Counted from the stretch's first letter, positions 43,031-52,923 are shown. The stretch is 64,000 nt of DNA from an uncultured Methanospirillum sp. (GCF_963668475.1 NZ_OY764544.1:558001-622000); one strand, 5' to 3'. Numbers and translations: made by a program. Notes: generated by a model from the letters alone, not told the origin.

Positions 43031-43468
43031 ATGAACAGGGTTCTCATACCAGCAATACTGATTGTGTTTGTACTCGTGTTACCAGTGTATGCAGAGTCGC
43101 TCAACACAGGAGGGCCATATTCTGTCGGTGAGCTGATCGTCATCAGTGGTGAGACCAACTTTAACACAGATAACAACGTCCTCGTGGAAGTGTATCCCGC
43201 ATCCTTCGGGCCTACCAGTAAATTTGAGCCTACGATGGCGGGTGGAAATTCAACAGTGGTACCGGTGGTACAAGGCAGTGACGGATTATATTCGTGGTCT
43301 GCAAACATGAGTTCAGTCGCCTGGAGTCCGGACCAGTACATGGTCAGGGCAGAAGTAATAGGAAAAGACTTCATTGAGACATCAGTCATAACCCTGACAG
43401 AGAAAAGTAGCATAAATACAACTCTGAACCAGACCGGTGCAAAAGAGAACGCAACTCCCCTGACTTAA
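43031..43468 (+). CDS. secreted protein, S-layer/DUF3821-like fragment
   Basis: A 145-aa protein from ATG 43031 with a signal peptide (MNRVLIPAILIVFVLVLPVYA). The mature part is NTGGPYSVGELIVISGETNFNTDNNVLVEVYPASFGPTSK, a strand-rich Ig-like module found in Methanomicrobiales surface proteins, and ends in NTTLNQTGAKENATP with N-glycosylation sites. The frame is open to 42965, but the signal peptide marks the start. No anchor seen. Confidence 0.72.
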   Translation: MNRVLIPAILIVFVLVLPVYAESLNTGGPYSVGELIVISGETNFNTDNNVLVEVYPASFGPTSKFEPTMAGGNSTVVPVVQGSDGLYSWSANMSSVAWSPDQYMVRAEVIGKDFIETSVITLTEKSSINTTLNQTGAKENATPLT

Positions 43469-43607
43469 AACAAACGCATATCCACAAGAGGTTGCAAGCC
43501 AGTCACCTGAAACGAATCAGACATCGTCTTGAAGATCTGAAAGAGCCACTCTTGCCAGGAGGCATTATCCACCTGCAGAATGAGATGCGCCGTAAAATTG
43601 AGTTTGA

Positions 43608-43883
43608 TTATTCTTCAACAAACTCTTTCATCTTTTCTTTATAAAATGCCTCAACCTGGATCATGACCTCTTTTTTACCTCTGGCTGCGATCAGGTTTCG
43701 TACATCCCCCTCCATGTTGGCAAACTGGAGCTTTTCAGGAGATTCGATCAGTTCCACATCAAACTGATTGATTATATCACGAATTATTGACCTGGGGGTG
43801 CCGGGAGGAAAGATGAGATCATATAGTTGCGGTGAGTCCTGCTCTACCATGGGGTACTGTAATCTGCCAGAACTCATGAGCAT
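43608..43883 (-). CDS. conserved hypothetical methanogen protein
   Basis: A 91-aa soluble protein (or 80 aa from ATG 43850): QLYDLIFPPGTPRSIIRDIINQFDVELIESPEKLQFANMEGDVRNLIAARG and a Lys/Glu-rich helical end. The charged, compact composition and codon use look genuine. It lies just downstream of the marker-14 gene on the same strand (113 bases), which suggests a link to methanogen-specific functions, though I do not recognise a named family. Confidence 0.6.
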   Translation of the reverse strand: MLMSSGRLQYPMVEQDSPQLYDLIFPPGTPRSIIRDIINQFDVELIESPEKLQFANMEGDVRNLIAARGKKEVMIQVEAFYKEKMKEFVEE

Positions 43884-43996
43884 TGTTATTTGGTTTCAGC
43901 AGGTATGCCGTGTAAGGGAGTATTGATTTTATGTACTGGAGAGAAAGCAACCGACAGAAAAGAATGGAGAGAATTCACCGGAAGTGACTGAAACTC

Positions 43997-45505
43997 TCAT
44001 CTCCCGATTGCAATCCGGCGTGACATGATACATCTGCCTCCCCTGACTCCACCAATCGGATTGTTGGTCTTTCCAAGTGAGTTCATACATCTGCCCATCA
44101 AAGCCGCCCCACGGGCAAGGCCGTCATCGACAAATACAAGATGGTTCACCGGGTCAGAGAAGAGTTTCCTGGCGATAACACCTTCAAGAATATAATCGGG
44201 TTTCTTTCCCGAGATTGCAGCCCTGCCGGTGAACCCGATCGACGTATTCGGGAAGATAAGTCCCATTGACTTTGAGACATCGATCATACGCAGCGCCATC
44301 TCTGCGCAGACCCGGTCGATCACCTCATGGAGAACCGGAAGGCTGTGGTCGGTGATGATCTCTTTTCCAATCAGGGCAAGATCAGGAAGAGTACTGCCAT
44401 TCACTCCGGCGTCAACCCCGATCAGGGCTACACCAGACTCGCTCGCGACCTTCGCATAGACAGGCACCATCCCGTACCGGGTCCGGTCATCAGGCACTAC
44501 TTCTACAGAGATCAGGGCATTGCACCGGTTCACGTACTCTTTCACAACATCAGATTCTTTGCGGAGAGCAAATGCCCCGGTCAGACTGGTCTTGTCACCA
44601 AAGATATCCAGCGCAGTTCCGGTCCGCTCCTTTACAAGGCCAGTCCCCCTGACAATCGAGTCAGGGATAGCACCGGCAAGTCCACAGAAGTTTCCAATCG
44701 TCCGGGAGAAGGGATTCGTGCTCGTGGGATCGACATCGCTCGTGACCCGCCCGTCAAGCGTGGTCCCAAAGTCGATTGAGATACATGGATTTCTGAAATC
44801 AACAGGAGTCCACTTGGCTCCCTCTTTGATCCCTGCCATCGCAAGTTCCCCTTCCATCTCATTTGCCACCATCTCCACACCGGTTGTTCCCTGGGGAGGG
44901 ACAACTCCTGCCACTGCACCAGAAAAATTCACACGATCTGCAAAAGAGAACGGCTGAAGTTTTGCAGACTGGTTGGCCTTTGACATCGGTGGAGTCATCT
45001 TCTTGGGAGGAACTCCAGCCTCAAGACAACCGTTCGCAAGCGCGATGATGAAATCCCCCACCTGGTCAGGTGAGTCCATGGCAGCAACCACGCCGGTACT
45101 CCGTACCACAAAGTCAAGATCCTTCTTGATATCCAGTTTCGCATCCTTATGACATTTAATGAGGGTATCACGAACCAGTTCGGTGACTGACTCCCTGGTG
45201 AGTTCTGTACCGTCAAGGGTTTTCCCAAATACCTCTTCACCAGACTTTGGCGGTCTGACATCACGACTCATGCTGACAGTCTTATTGATGACATAACTCA
45301 TCCCGGTCTCAAGACTCACGCCGGTCAGGATACACTTGGTGGTTGTGTTGCCCATCTCAACCGAAGCGACAATAAAGTAGGGCTTTTCATCAAATTCCCG
45401 GCATTCCATACCAGGTCCGCGAACGATTCGCGGCGGCGGCGGGCTCTCGACGATATGTGGTTTTGGTGAGGAATGAAACAGTCTGCCCAGGATACCGGGA
45501 TTCAT
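43997..45505 (-). CDS. methanogenesis marker protein 14
   Basis: A 502-aa protein of the marker-14 family, found in methyl-coenzyme M reductase-containing archaea. It has an actin-fold ATPase look: VASVEMGNTTTKCILTGV (phosphate 1-like), CISIDFGTTLDGRVTSDVDPT (phosphate 2-like), and ALIGVDAGVNG. The C-terminal half ends GRAAISGKKPDYILEGVIARKLF, then DDGLARGAALMGRCMNSLG. The fold resembles the DUF4445/RACE-type reductive activators. It should support cofactor or enzyme activation for methanogenesis, but its specific role is unproven. Confidence 0.88.
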   Translation of the reverse strand: MNPGILGRLFHSSPKPHIVESPPPPRIVRGPGMECREFDEKPYFIVASVEMGNTTTKCILTGVSLETGMSYVINKTVSMSRDVRPPKSGEEVFGKTLDGTELTRESVTELVRDTLIKCHKDAKLDIKKDLDFVVRSTGVVAAMDSPDQVGDFIIALANGCLEAGVPPKKMTPPMSKANQSAKLQPFSFADRVNFSGAVAGVVPPQGTTGVEMVANEMEGELAMAGIKEGAKWTPVDFRNPCISIDFGTTLDGRVTSDVDPTSTNPFSRTIGNFCGLAGAIPDSIVRGTGLVKERTGTALDIFGDKTSLTGAFALRKESDVVKEYVNRCNALISVEVVPDDRTRYGMVPVYAKVASESGVALIGVDAGVNGSTLPDLALIGKEIITDHSLPVLHEVIDRVCAEMALRMIDVSKSMGLIFPNTSIGFTGRAAISGKKPDYILEGVIARKLFSDPVNHLVFVDDGLARGAALMGRCMNSLGKTNNPIGGVRGGRCIMSRRIAIGR

Positions 45506-45613
45506 AAGAACTTGTCATCTGATATGAGCGATATAAGTTTCGATATCAGTCTGCCAGGCCTTTGATCATAAGAATTGGAAGACTTAATAGAACTCCCGGT
45601 AAACTCTGAGTAC

Positions 45614-45835
45614 ATGCCAGCAGATCCACATTTCTGTCAGAATTGTCAGTTCTGTCTCCCGATATTAGGGAAGAATAAAGAGATTCTAAGACTCGAATGC
45701 TGGAGATATCCCCCGGTTCCCCTCTATGCCGGTTCCGACTCTGAAGGGAAACCACGTACTTCTGTTACCCGCCCACGGGTGGAAGGGAGCTGGAAGTGCG
45801 GAGAATGGAAAGAGAAGAAGATCGGGTACTGGTGA
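45614..45835 (+). CDS. small Cys-rich protein
   Basis: A 73-aa protein from ATG 45614 (frame open to 45575). It has CQNCQFCLPI near the N-terminus and single Cys in LECWRYPP and SWKCGEW, five in all, a pattern for a zinc or iron-sulfur site. The PVPLYAGSDSEGKPRTSVTRP segment is polar. Not recognised. It lies between the divergent marker-14 gene and the convergent exonuclease gene. Confidence 0.6.
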   Translation: MPADPHFCQNCQFCLPILGKNKEILRLECWRYPPVPLYAGSDSEGKPRTSVTRPRVEGSWKCGEWKEKKIGYW

Positions 45836-45855
45836 TCAGGGCCCGGGGAATCGAT

Positions 45856-46539
45856 TCACCTGGGTTTGGATGAGCCTGAGAAGAATATACCGGTGATATC
45901 TTCAGTCTGCATCATAACCCCTCTTTTCACAAGTTCAAAATAACAGTCAGCACAGGTCCTCGCGTCATCGAGGGCACGGTGAGCAGACTTTGGTTGCCGT
46001 TCGTACAACTTCAGATGCAGACCTGAAAGGGAAGGCCACTTAAAACCCTTGCCAAATCTTCCGGGAAGGCCACAGAACCGTGCTGAAGACTTCATTGTGC
46101 AGGTTCCTTCACGTGAAGGAAGAAGATCACGTTTATCCAGCCTGATCAGTTCAGTCAGGAGGATTCTGATATCATACGAGAGATTATGGGCAACAAACAG
46201 GTCAGCCTTCCGCGCAGAACTGCAGAACCGATCAAGTACTTCAGTAACCTGCATTCCTGTCAGGAGGGCATCTTCAGTCGATATCCCGTGAATGTCTGTA
46301 GCAGCAGAAGGGATCTCAAACCCAACAGGCTTTACAATAAGGCTCTGTTCTTCAAGACAGACTGCGTCATCACTCATGAGAATCCATCCCAGCTCGATCA
46401 GCCTTGGCCACGAGAGTGGATCCGATCTGACCTTTCGGTCGCGTGAAGGAAGCCCGGTCGTTTCGGTATCAAAAAAAAGCAGCACTCGGGGCTTTTTCCC
46501 CTGCTTTTGTGAACTCTCCCGGGCAGTGTTCTTCATCAT
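45856..46539 (-). CDS. DnaQ-like 3'-5' exonuclease
   Basis: A 227-aa exonuclease with all Exo motifs: ExoI FFDTETTGLPS (Asp, Glu), TDIHGISTEDA, ExoII VAHNLSYDIRILL and ExoIII AHRALDDARTC. The family comprises proofreading subunits and RNases. It is intact and closely parallels the broken copy at 15123-15551 (HNLQYDRNII; GFKFP; HDALVDTEAC). The last 25 residues (TEDITGIFFSGSSKPR) are an extension. Confidence 0.92.
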   Translation of the reverse strand: MMKNTARESSQKQGKKPRVLLFFDTETTGLPSRDRKVRSDPLSWPRLIELGWILMSDDAVCLEEQSLIVKPVGFEIPSAATDIHGISTEDALLTGMQVTEVLDRFCSSARKADLFVAHNLSYDIRILLTELIRLDKRDLLPSREGTCTMKSSARFCGLPGRFGKGFKWPSLSGLHLKLYERQPKSAHRALDDARTCADCYFELVKRGVMMQTEDITGIFFSGSSKPR

Positions 46540-46623
46540 GATGCAATCATATCAGCAATCAGACTCACTGAAAACCCCAACGGGTAAATATATCGTGCCC
46601 TGATACTGCTATGAGGGAAGCCG

Positions 46624-46908
46624 ATGGTCATAACGCCGGTACACATAGATGGAAAAGACAAAGGGAAGATCATGCTGTATGCTCTCAGCACCTGTGGTCA
46701 TTGCAGAAGAACACGGGAACTTCTGAATCAGTTAGGGGTTGCATACGATTATCTCTATGTTGATCAGCTCTCCCGTGCCGAGATGGATGAAGTACTGAAA
46801 GAGGTTGAACAGTACAATCCACGTGGTTCATTCCCGACCATGGTTATAAACGGATCACGCACAATCATCGGATCAAGAGAAGACGAGATCAAAGAGGCGC
46901 TGGCATAA
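46624..46908 (+). CDS. glutaredoxin-like protein
   Basis: A 94-aa thioredoxin-fold protein: IMLYALSTCGHCRRTRELLNQLGVAYDYLYVDQL, redox motif CGHC, then RGSFPTMVINGSRTIIGSREDEI, with the cis-Pro in the FPTMV segment. Its stop overlaps the start of the ferredoxin:disulfide reductase gene by one base (TAATG), so the two are co-translated and likely redox partners. Confidence 0.9.
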   Translation: MVITPVHIDGKDKGKIMLYALSTCGHCRRTRELLNQLGVAYDYLYVDQLSRAEMDEVLKEVEQYNPRGSFPTMVINGSRTIIGSREDEIKEALA

Positions 46909-47414
46909 TGACCGGATCAGAGGTAATCCCTGACGTGGAACGCAGGTACCAGGAACTCGTAAGGGACGCCGAGCGGGGAGGGTATCACCTGAACCCTGAT
47001 CTCTCAATGACCAAGGGTCTCATTGAGGGGTTGCTGGTAAACAAGGGAAGGTATGGGTATGAGGCATGCCCGTGTCGCCTGTCATTCGGTACGATCGATG
47101 ATGACCGGGATATCATCTGTCCTTGTGATTATCGCGACTCTGATCTCTCAGAGTTTGGTGCATGTTACTGCGGACTGTACCTGACCGGTGAGATGATAGC
47201 AGCAGGGACAGGTGCCCCTGCCATTCCCGAACGCAGGCCTTCACGCAGCGAACGGAAAATGAAAGAAGTGTCAGCAACCCTGAAACCAGGAAACCTCTCA
47301 TATCCGGTGTGGAGGTGCAAAGTCTGCGGATACCTGGCAGCACGTGATGCCCCGCCTGAGGTCTGTCCGATCTGTAAGGCAAAAAAAGACCGTTTTGAGA
47401 TATTCCTGTCATAG
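46908..47414 (+). CDS. ferredoxin:thioredoxin reductase catalytic subunit with C-terminal rubredoxin
   Basis: A 168-aa protein. Residues 1-100 are the FTR catalytic domain with its [4Fe-4S] and disulfide Cys: EACPCRLSFG, IICPCDYRD and FGACYCGLYL. Residues 128-168 are a rubredoxin-like domain (WRCKVCGYLAARDAPPEVCPICKAKKDRFE). This domain pairing matches the ferredoxin:disulfide reductase type described in Methanosarcina. It probably passes electrons from ferredoxin to the adjacent glutaredoxin-like protein. Confidence 0.92.
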   Translation: MTGSEVIPDVERRYQELVRDAERGGYHLNPDLSMTKGLIEGLLVNKGRYGYEACPCRLSFGTIDDDRDIICPCDYRDSDLSEFGACYCGLYLTGEMIAAGTGAPAIPERRPSRSERKMKEVSATLKPGNLSYPVWRCKVCGYLAARDAPPEVCPICKAKKDRFEIFLS

Positions 47415-47463
47415 CCGATCCGGATCGGCATGACTTATCTTCCTTTTTGATCCATATGATCCT

Positions 47464-47808
47464 GTGAAATCTGTAACTGTAGAGGTTGTGGGATACCGTG
47501 ACTCTGAATGCTCACCCTTTCCCTGTGATGATGACAGAAGCTGCGGACTTTCTGCCTGCAAACCATCCAATGGGCTCATACCTGCTACCGAAGCATTACG
47601 TGCAAAATTAAAAGAAGAGTTTCCTGACGATGAGATCACGGTGCAACTCACCCTCATTGATGATGATGTTCCTGATTATATCAGGGAACTCTACGAGGCA
47701 GAACATCCTGCAATCCCGATGATACTACTCAATCGGAAACTCTTCCCAATCGGCCGGATATCACTGCCCCAGATCAGGGATGCAGTCAGGCAGGTTCTTT
47801 CTACATAA
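47464..47808 (+). CDS. thioredoxin-fold-like hypothetical protein
   Basis: A 114-aa protein beginning with GTG: VTVEVVGYRDSECSPFPCDDDRSCGLSACKPSNGLIPATEAL, with four N-terminal Cys, then TVQLTLIDDDVPDYIRELYEAEHPAIPMILLNRKLFPIGRISLPQI. The second half, with the IPMILLN cis-Pro-like strand, has a glutaredoxin-like C-terminus. It is 49 bases downstream of the reductase gene and may be a third member of the redox cluster. Exact family not named. Confidence 0.75.
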   Translation: MKSVTVEVVGYRDSECSPFPCDDDRSCGLSACKPSNGLIPATEALRAKLKEEFPDDEITVQLTLIDDDVPDYIRELYEAEHPAIPMILLNRKLFPIGRISLPQIRDAVRQVLST

Positions 47809-47881
47809 TAACCAGGTGACCGGAACTCAATCAGGAACATAGATAGGATGAGTCAACCATACCACTATGATATGACGCGGG

Positions 47882-48895
47882 GTGCGCATGATAACAATTG
47901 ACGAACTCTATCAAAAAGGGCCAGTCATAGCGTTGCTCCGCAATCCGACAGATATCTGGAGGATAACTTCTGCTTCTGAGAATGCAGAAAAGATGGGTAT
48001 TTCTTCAAAAGGCGGATCTGATCTCATCGCTGCAATCCTGGAAGAGGACAGGGATCTCGTCACACGCAAACTCGGCGCAGCCATTATGCAGAAAAGGTCA
48101 GAAGTGACCATGAGATACCGGCTCCGCCACCCGTCAGGTATTCAATGGGTCGAAGACCTGTGCAGACTTACGTACAATCCCGACGGATCGGTTGAGTCAG
48201 CAGGCAGTCTGCTATGGTCTTCAACGCTCCCTCTCGAATGGCACCTCCTCGGAAAGGGAGTAGATGCATGGAATACTCTCAACTCCAAGGTCCGCCACGA
48301 TATACTCAACCAGTTGACAGCCATCCTTGGTTACCTCGAACTCTCACAGGATCTCATCACAGATCCTATGCTGGAGGATTTCTTCGGAAAGGAGCAGAAT
48401 GCAGCAGAGCGGATCAGGGAGAAACTCATCTTCACCCGTGAATACCAAAAGATAGGATTACTTGAGTTCGAATGGACAAGACTTGCATCGCTCTTCACCG
48501 AGGCAGTAGGCGAAGCGGGTTGCAGCAGACTCCCGGTTCATATCGCCATACCACCGGACCTGCAGATCTTCAGTGATAAGACATTCAAACAAGCTATAGT
48601 AAAGATCCTTGAGAACATTCCAGACCACGCTTCTAATGTAACCGGGATAGAGATCTCGTTTCAGAAGAACGAAGGTGGCGGGATTATTGTGATCGAAGAT
48701 GACGGACCAGGAATCCCGGCAGAACAGAAGAAAAGAATTTTTGACCTGGGCTTCGGATCAGGTGACGGGTTTGGTCTGTTTCTCGCAGAGCGGGAACTGG
48801 CTGTCTTCGGAGTGAGCATTACAGAGACAGGTATCCCTGGAAAGTCAACCCGATTTGAACTTATCCTACCGGCAGAGATTCTCGCAGCACAGTAA
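47882..48895 (+). CDS. cytoplasmic sensor histidine kinase with PAS domain
   Basis: A 337-aa kinase starting GTG 47882 or ATG 47888. The N-terminal region is a PAS-like domain (NPTDIWRITSASENAEKMGISSK; RYRLRHPSGIQWVEDLCRLTYNPDGS). The H-box is VRHDILNQLTAILGYLEL, followed by the ATPase with DDGPGIP and GSGDGFGLFLAERELA. It has no membrane segment. The kinase domain is similar to the one at 40846-42756 (SITETG near both ends). Partner receiver not adjacent. Confidence 0.9.
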   Translation: MRMITIDELYQKGPVIALLRNPTDIWRITSASENAEKMGISSKGGSDLIAAILEEDRDLVTRKLGAAIMQKRSEVTMRYRLRHPSGIQWVEDLCRLTYNPDGSVESAGSLLWSSTLPLEWHLLGKGVDAWNTLNSKVRHDILNQLTAILGYLELSQDLITDPMLEDFFGKEQNAAERIREKLIFTREYQKIGLLEFEWTRLASLFTEAVGEAGCSRLPVHIAIPPDLQIFSDKTFKQAIVKILENIPDHASNVTGIEISFQKNEGGGIIVIEDDGPGIPAEQKKRIFDLGFGSGDGFGLFLAERELAVFGVSITETGIPGKSTRFELILPAEILAAQ

Positions 48896-49125
48896 ACACT
48901 CCCTCTTTTTACCAGTAAAATCTCAATCAAAGGTACCTGTCTTATTCAGATCATTAGGAGATCAGACAATTATTCGCTGCAGACCTTCGCGCTGTAGGGA
49001 ATTCATATCCGAATCGGAGTTTAGTTTCTTTGCCTGGGGTGAACCTATTATTTCCCTGAACACGAATGAGTACTCTATTCTGTACTGGTAAGCGTTCATA
49101 TCGTTTACAAAATCAGAGGTTTGAG

Positions 49126-50328
49126 ATGAAACGAAACATTGCAATAGACATACTGAATCAGACCCCTCTTGAACAACAACAGATCGAGCTTGTAGAGCGG
49201 AAATGTCTCGGCCACCCGGACAGCATTGCTGACGGTATCGCAGAGTCGATAAGCCAGGCCCTCTGCAAAAATTACATCGAGCAGGTAGGGGGCGTTCTCC
49301 ACCACAATACAGACCAGGGCGAGATCGTTGCCGGTGAATCACAGCCCGCATTCGGTGGGGGCAAAATATTAAAGCCGATCTTTATCCTCCTCGATGGCCG
49401 TGCCACAAAAGAGTTCAACGGTGAGAAGATCCCTGCCGAACCAATTGCACTCAAGGCCGCAAAGGATTACCTGCGTTCAATCATTCCCGAACTTGACTTT
49501 GATCGCGACGTGACCATGGACTGTCGTCTCGGAACCGGTTCCACCGATCTTCGTGACGTCTTCAAGCCCGAAGATGGAATGATTCCACGAGCAAATGACA
49601 CATCTTTTGGTGTATCATTCGCACCATTTTCAGAGATTGAGACATGTGTCCGCGAGATCTCCTCATACATCGACAACACCCTGAGGCCAAAATACCCGGC
49701 ATATGGTCAGGATATCAAGATCATGGGTCTGCGCCAGGGCAACTCAATTAAACTCACGATCTGCTGCGCCATGGTGGACCGGTATGTATCTTCACTCTCA
49801 GAGTACGTCGACTACCGGTCACGGCTTCAGGAAGAGGCTACCAGAATTGCGAAGCAGTGTACCAAGCGATCAGTTGAGGTATCAATCAACACCGCAGACT
49901 GCGACGAGGAATGCAGCCTGTTCCTGACAGTAACCGGGACCTCGGCAGAGATGGGTGATGACGGATCTGTTGGCCGTGGAAACAGGGCTAACGGTCTTAT
50001 TACCCCGCACCGGCCGATGAGCATGGAGGCAACATCAGGAAAGAATCCGATCAACCATATCGGAAAGATTTACAACCTCCTCTCAAGTGATCTCGCCCAC
50101 GAATGTGTGAAGAAGGTAGATGGTCTTTCAGAGATACAGGTCAGGCTTCTCTCCCAGATCGGGATGCCGATCGACCAGCCACTCATCGCCAGCGTGCAGA
50201 TCATTCCGGAGTCCGGAGTGACCCTCAAGGATATCGAGAAAGATGTCTACGAGATCATCGATTATGGTCTTGAGAATATCACCTCGATCACCGAGCGTGT
50301 GATCAAGGGCGAATTAAAGACGTTCTGA
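49126..50328 (+). CDS. mat: archaeal S-adenosylmethionine synthetase
   Basis: Makes SAM from methionine and ATP. A 400-aa protein of the archaeal MAT type: [16 protein letters not shown] (His, Asp), [75 protein letters not shown]. The start is ATG 49126 with AGAGGTTTGAG upstream; the frame is open to 49066. It is the first gene of an operon with hisG, hisA and hisB. Its product serves the window's radical SAM and methyltransferase enzymes. Confidence 0.96.
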   Translation: MKRNIAIDILNQTPLEQQQIELVERKCLGHPDSIADGIAESISQALCKNYIEQVGGVLHHNTDQGEIVAGESQPAFGGGKILKPIFILLDGRATKEFNGEKIPAEPIALKAAKDYLRSIIPELDFDRDVTMDCRLGTGSTDLRDVFKPEDGMIPRANDTSFGVSFAPFSEIETCVREISSYIDNTLRPKYPAYGQDIKIMGLRQGNSIKLTICCAMVDRYVSSLSEYVDYRSRLQEEATRIAKQCTKRSVEVSINTADCDEECSLFLTVTGTSAEMGDDGSVGRGNRANGLITPHRPMSMEATSGKNPINHIGKIYNLLSSDLAHECVKKVDGLSEIQVRLLSQIGMPIDQPLIASVQIIPESGVTLKDIEKDVYEIIDYGLENITSITERVIKGELKTF

Positions 50329-51236
50329 TGGTTGCTTCCTCAGAGCCTGCAGGACAGGAAGGTACGACGGGTACTCAGACGATCCGCCTGGCCATCCCAA
50401 ACAAGGGGCGTATAGCTGAGCCTATCAGGGATCTTATCGAGCGATCAGGGCTCGGCATCATTGAGAACGGTGATCGATCCCTGGTTGCCAGAACCAGGGA
50501 TCCCCATATTGAGATCCTGTACGCACGGCCGATCGATATCCCGGAGTATGTTGCAACAGGTGTTGCGGATCTCGGAATCACAGGACATGACATGGTTGTC
50601 GAACGTGGTTCAGATGTATCTGAACTGCTCAACCTGGGCTTTGGAAGAGCAACAGTTGTACTTGCAGTGCCAGAGAAGTCACAATACCAAACTGTTCAAG
50701 ATCTGGATGGAAAGCGGGTATCCACCGAGTTTCCGGCAATAACCAGGAAGTTCTTTAAAAAGAACGGAATTAAACCGATCATTGTGCCTGTCGGCGGTGC
50801 CTGTGAGGCTACACCTCATCTCGGGATCTCGGATGCTATCGTTGATCTCTCCAGTTCCGGGACCACGCTTCGGCAGAACCGCCTTGAAGTGATCGGAACA
50901 GTCCTTGAGACCAGTACCTTTCTGATCGCGAACAAGCAGTCGTGCGTATCAAAAAAAGAGAAGATTGAAGAGGTGCACCTCGCCCTTGAGAGCGTCATCA
51001 ATGCCAGGGGAAAATGCTACCTGATGATGAACGTGGAGAGATCCGGTCTCGATCAGATCCGTGATATCATTCCGGGTCTGAGCGGGCCGACCGTTATGGA
51101 GGTTGCATCACGGCCGGATATGGTTGCTGTCCATGTGGTCGTTGATGCAGAGAAGGTGTACCAACTGATCAACAGGGTCAAGCAGGCCGGGGCCAGAGAT
51201 ATCCTTGTCATGTCGATCGAACGACTGATCCATTAA
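50328..51236 (+). CDS. hisG: ATP phosphoribosyltransferase (long form)
   Basis: First enzyme of histidine synthesis, ATP + PRPP to phosphoribosyl-ATP. A 302-aa HisG_L with [39 protein letters not shown], the PRPP-binding [28 protein letters not shown], and the C-terminal regulatory domain ([20 protein letters not shown]). Its C-terminal domain senses histidine, so feedback inhibition is likely. The ATG overlaps the mat stop by one base. Confidence 0.97.
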   Translation: MVASSEPAGQEGTTGTQTIRLAIPNKGRIAEPIRDLIERSGLGIIENGDRSLVARTRDPHIEILYARPIDIPEYVATGVADLGITGHDMVVERGSDVSELLNLGFGRATVVLAVPEKSQYQTVQDLDGKRVSTEFPAITRKFFKKNGIKPIIVPVGGACEATPHLGISDAIVDLSSSGTTLRQNRLEVIGTVLETSTFLIANKQSCVSKKEKIEEVHLALESVINARGKCYLMMNVERSGLDQIRDIIPGLSGPTVMEVASRPDMVAVHVVVDAEKVYQLINRVKQAGARDILVMSIERLIH

Positions 51237-51238
51237 CC

Positions 51239-51946
51239 ATGAAGGTCTTTCCTGCAGTAGATATCCTTGGAGGCAGTTGTGTGCAGCTTGTCCAGGGAAA
51301 GCGTGAGTCCGCAACCACATACGGGGATCCACTCACCTGTGCCAGGACCTGGCTCTCTAAAGGAGCAGAGGCTCTTCACATCGTCAATCTGGACGGGGCA
51401 TTCGGATCGTCTGCGGCAAATGCAGAACAGATCAGAAGAGTCATTGATGACACAGGTGTTGAGACCCAGCTCGGTGGCGGGATCCGTTCGCTTGAAGATG
51501 CACGTTCATGGCTCGACACCGGCATAGATCGTGTTATCCTAAGCACCTTTGCGGTGAACAGTCCGGACTGCCTTGTCACTCTGTCAGAAGAGTTTGGTTC
51601 AGATCGCATTATGGCAGGAGCAGATGCAAGACAGGGGCAGATCGTCGTTGACGGGTGGGAACGCCAGGCAGGAGATTATCTTGACTGGGCTGAACTCTTC
51701 ATCTCAAAAGGGGCAGGTTCACTTCTTTATACCAACGTGAACGTGGAGGGGCTCTGCAGGGGAATAGAAGCAGAGCCTGTGAAGCTGCTCACCAGCAGGG
51801 TTACGGCCCCGGTCATCGTTGCAGGAGGGATCACAAGTATTGCAGATGTTTCCACATTGAAGGACTGTGGCGCTGCAGGAATTGTTTTAGGATCCGGACT
51901 GTATACCGGAAAGATAACGCTTGAAGAGGCACTAGAGGCATCATGA
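51239..51946 (+). CDS. hisA: phosphoribosylformimino-5-aminoimidazole carboxamide ribotide isomerase
   Basis: Fourth step of histidine synthesis. A 235-aa TIM barrel with [45 protein letters not shown], and the two phosphate-binding repeats [16 protein letters not shown] and [15 protein letters not shown]. Asp catalytic residues are present in both halves. Separated by two bases from hisG and overlapping hisB by four bases. Confidence 0.97.
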   Translation: MKVFPAVDILGGSCVQLVQGKRESATTYGDPLTCARTWLSKGAEALHIVNLDGAFGSSAANAEQIRRVIDDTGVETQLGGGIRSLEDARSWLDTGIDRVILSTFAVNSPDCLVTLSEEFGSDRIMAGADARQGQIVVDGWERQAGDYLDWAELFISKGAGSLLYTNVNVEGLCRGIEAEPVKLLTSRVTAPVIVAGGITSIADVSTLKDCGAAGIVLGSGLYTGKITLEEALEAS

Positions 51947-52524
51947 GGACAGGATCAGTTTCACGCGAGACCAAAGAGACAAAGATCAGGATCGATCTCA
52001 ATCTGGACGGAACCGGGATATGCCAGATCAGTACCGGAGTGCCGTTCTTCGATCATATGCTCGACTCATTTGGAAGGCATGGAAGGTTTGATCTTTCAGT
52101 CCAGGCAGACGGAGACCTGGCTGTAGGGCCACATCATACCGTTGAAGATATTGCCATCGTCATTGGTGCCGCATTCAGGGATGCAGTCGGAGAGGGCAGA
52201 GGAATCAGGAGGTTTGCCCATGCAATCATCCCGATGGATGAGGCCAGGGTAATGGTCACTACCGATATAAGCGGCAGACCATACTGTGTCTTTTCAGGTT
52301 CATTCAGTGGTTCTGTAGAAGGGGTTCTGGAGCCGTATCTGATTGAGCATTTCTTTACATCCTTTGCCTCATCAGCACGCATCACGCTCCATCTCGAAGG
52401 TACAGGGCGATCAGATCATCACCTGTGCGAGGCTTTCTTCAAAGCATGTGGTGTCACTCTGTATGAGGCAACCCGTATTACTGATCCAAACGGAAGTATC
52501 CCAAGTACAAAAGGGGTACTCTGA
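51943..52524 (+). CDS. hisB: imidazoleglycerol-phosphate dehydratase
   Basis: Sixth step of histidine synthesis. A 193-aa stand-alone HisB with [87 protein letters not shown], all metal-binding His motifs present. ATGA overlap with hisA shows coupling. Last gene of the mat-hisGAB operon. Confidence 0.97.
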   Translation: MRTGSVSRETKETKIRIDLNLDGTGICQISTGVPFFDHMLDSFGRHGRFDLSVQADGDLAVGPHHTVEDIAIVIGAAFRDAVGEGRGIRRFAHAIIPMDEARVMVTTDISGRPYCVFSGSFSGSVEGVLEPYLIEHFFTSFASSARITLHLEGTGRSDHHLCEAFFKACGVTLYEATRITDPNGSIPSTKGVL

Positions 52525-52683
52525 TAATCCTGTATTCTACAGAAAAGCATCACTTCTGCGGGGAATATCTCCGAAAGATAACAGACAAAAACACGGAAGA
52601 TCCGTGAAATCCCCATCCAGACCTGACTGTCAAAGCAGAAGCCAGGCCAGATATTAAAACGCTATTACAAAAGAGAGGATGTG

Positions 52684-52890
52684 TCAGGCATTCTCTGCTG
52701 CCATCTTGACGTCTTCATCCTTGATCGTCTTTCTGCCTGCGTGCTGTGCAAGGCGATTTGCTTCCTTTGTTAGGGTTGCAATGTATTCTTCAGCCTTATC
52801 AACGAGTGCTGTTGCTGCATCGCTTCCCACACGTTCAGCCCCGTTCTTCTTTGCGATTCTTACAACTGCTGCAATAGGTAAGTCTGCCAT
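52684..52890 (-). CDS. archaeal histone
   Basis: A 68-aa HMf-type histone: LPIAAVVRIAKKNGAERVGSDAATALVDKAEEYIATLTKEANRLAQHAGRKTIKDEDVKMAA. The helix-strand-helix fold is complete, with the RK-T DNA-contact motif at RKTIKDED. GAGGTAGAGG lies just before the ATG. Its promoter has TATA and a dyad (see separate entry). Histones form the hypernucleosome or nucleosome-like chromatin. Confidence 0.97.
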   Translation of the reverse strand: MADLPIAAVVRIAKKNGAERVGSDAATALVDKAEEYIATLTKEANRLAQHAGRKTIKDEDVKMAAENA

Positions 52891-52923
52891 AGTCCTCTAC
52901 CTCAAAAAAAGGTATATTGATAT

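Noticed and set aside
49066..49125. Upstream extension of the SAM synthetase frame
   Set aside because: The extra 20 residues do not fit the family and the ribosome site lies before ATG 49126.
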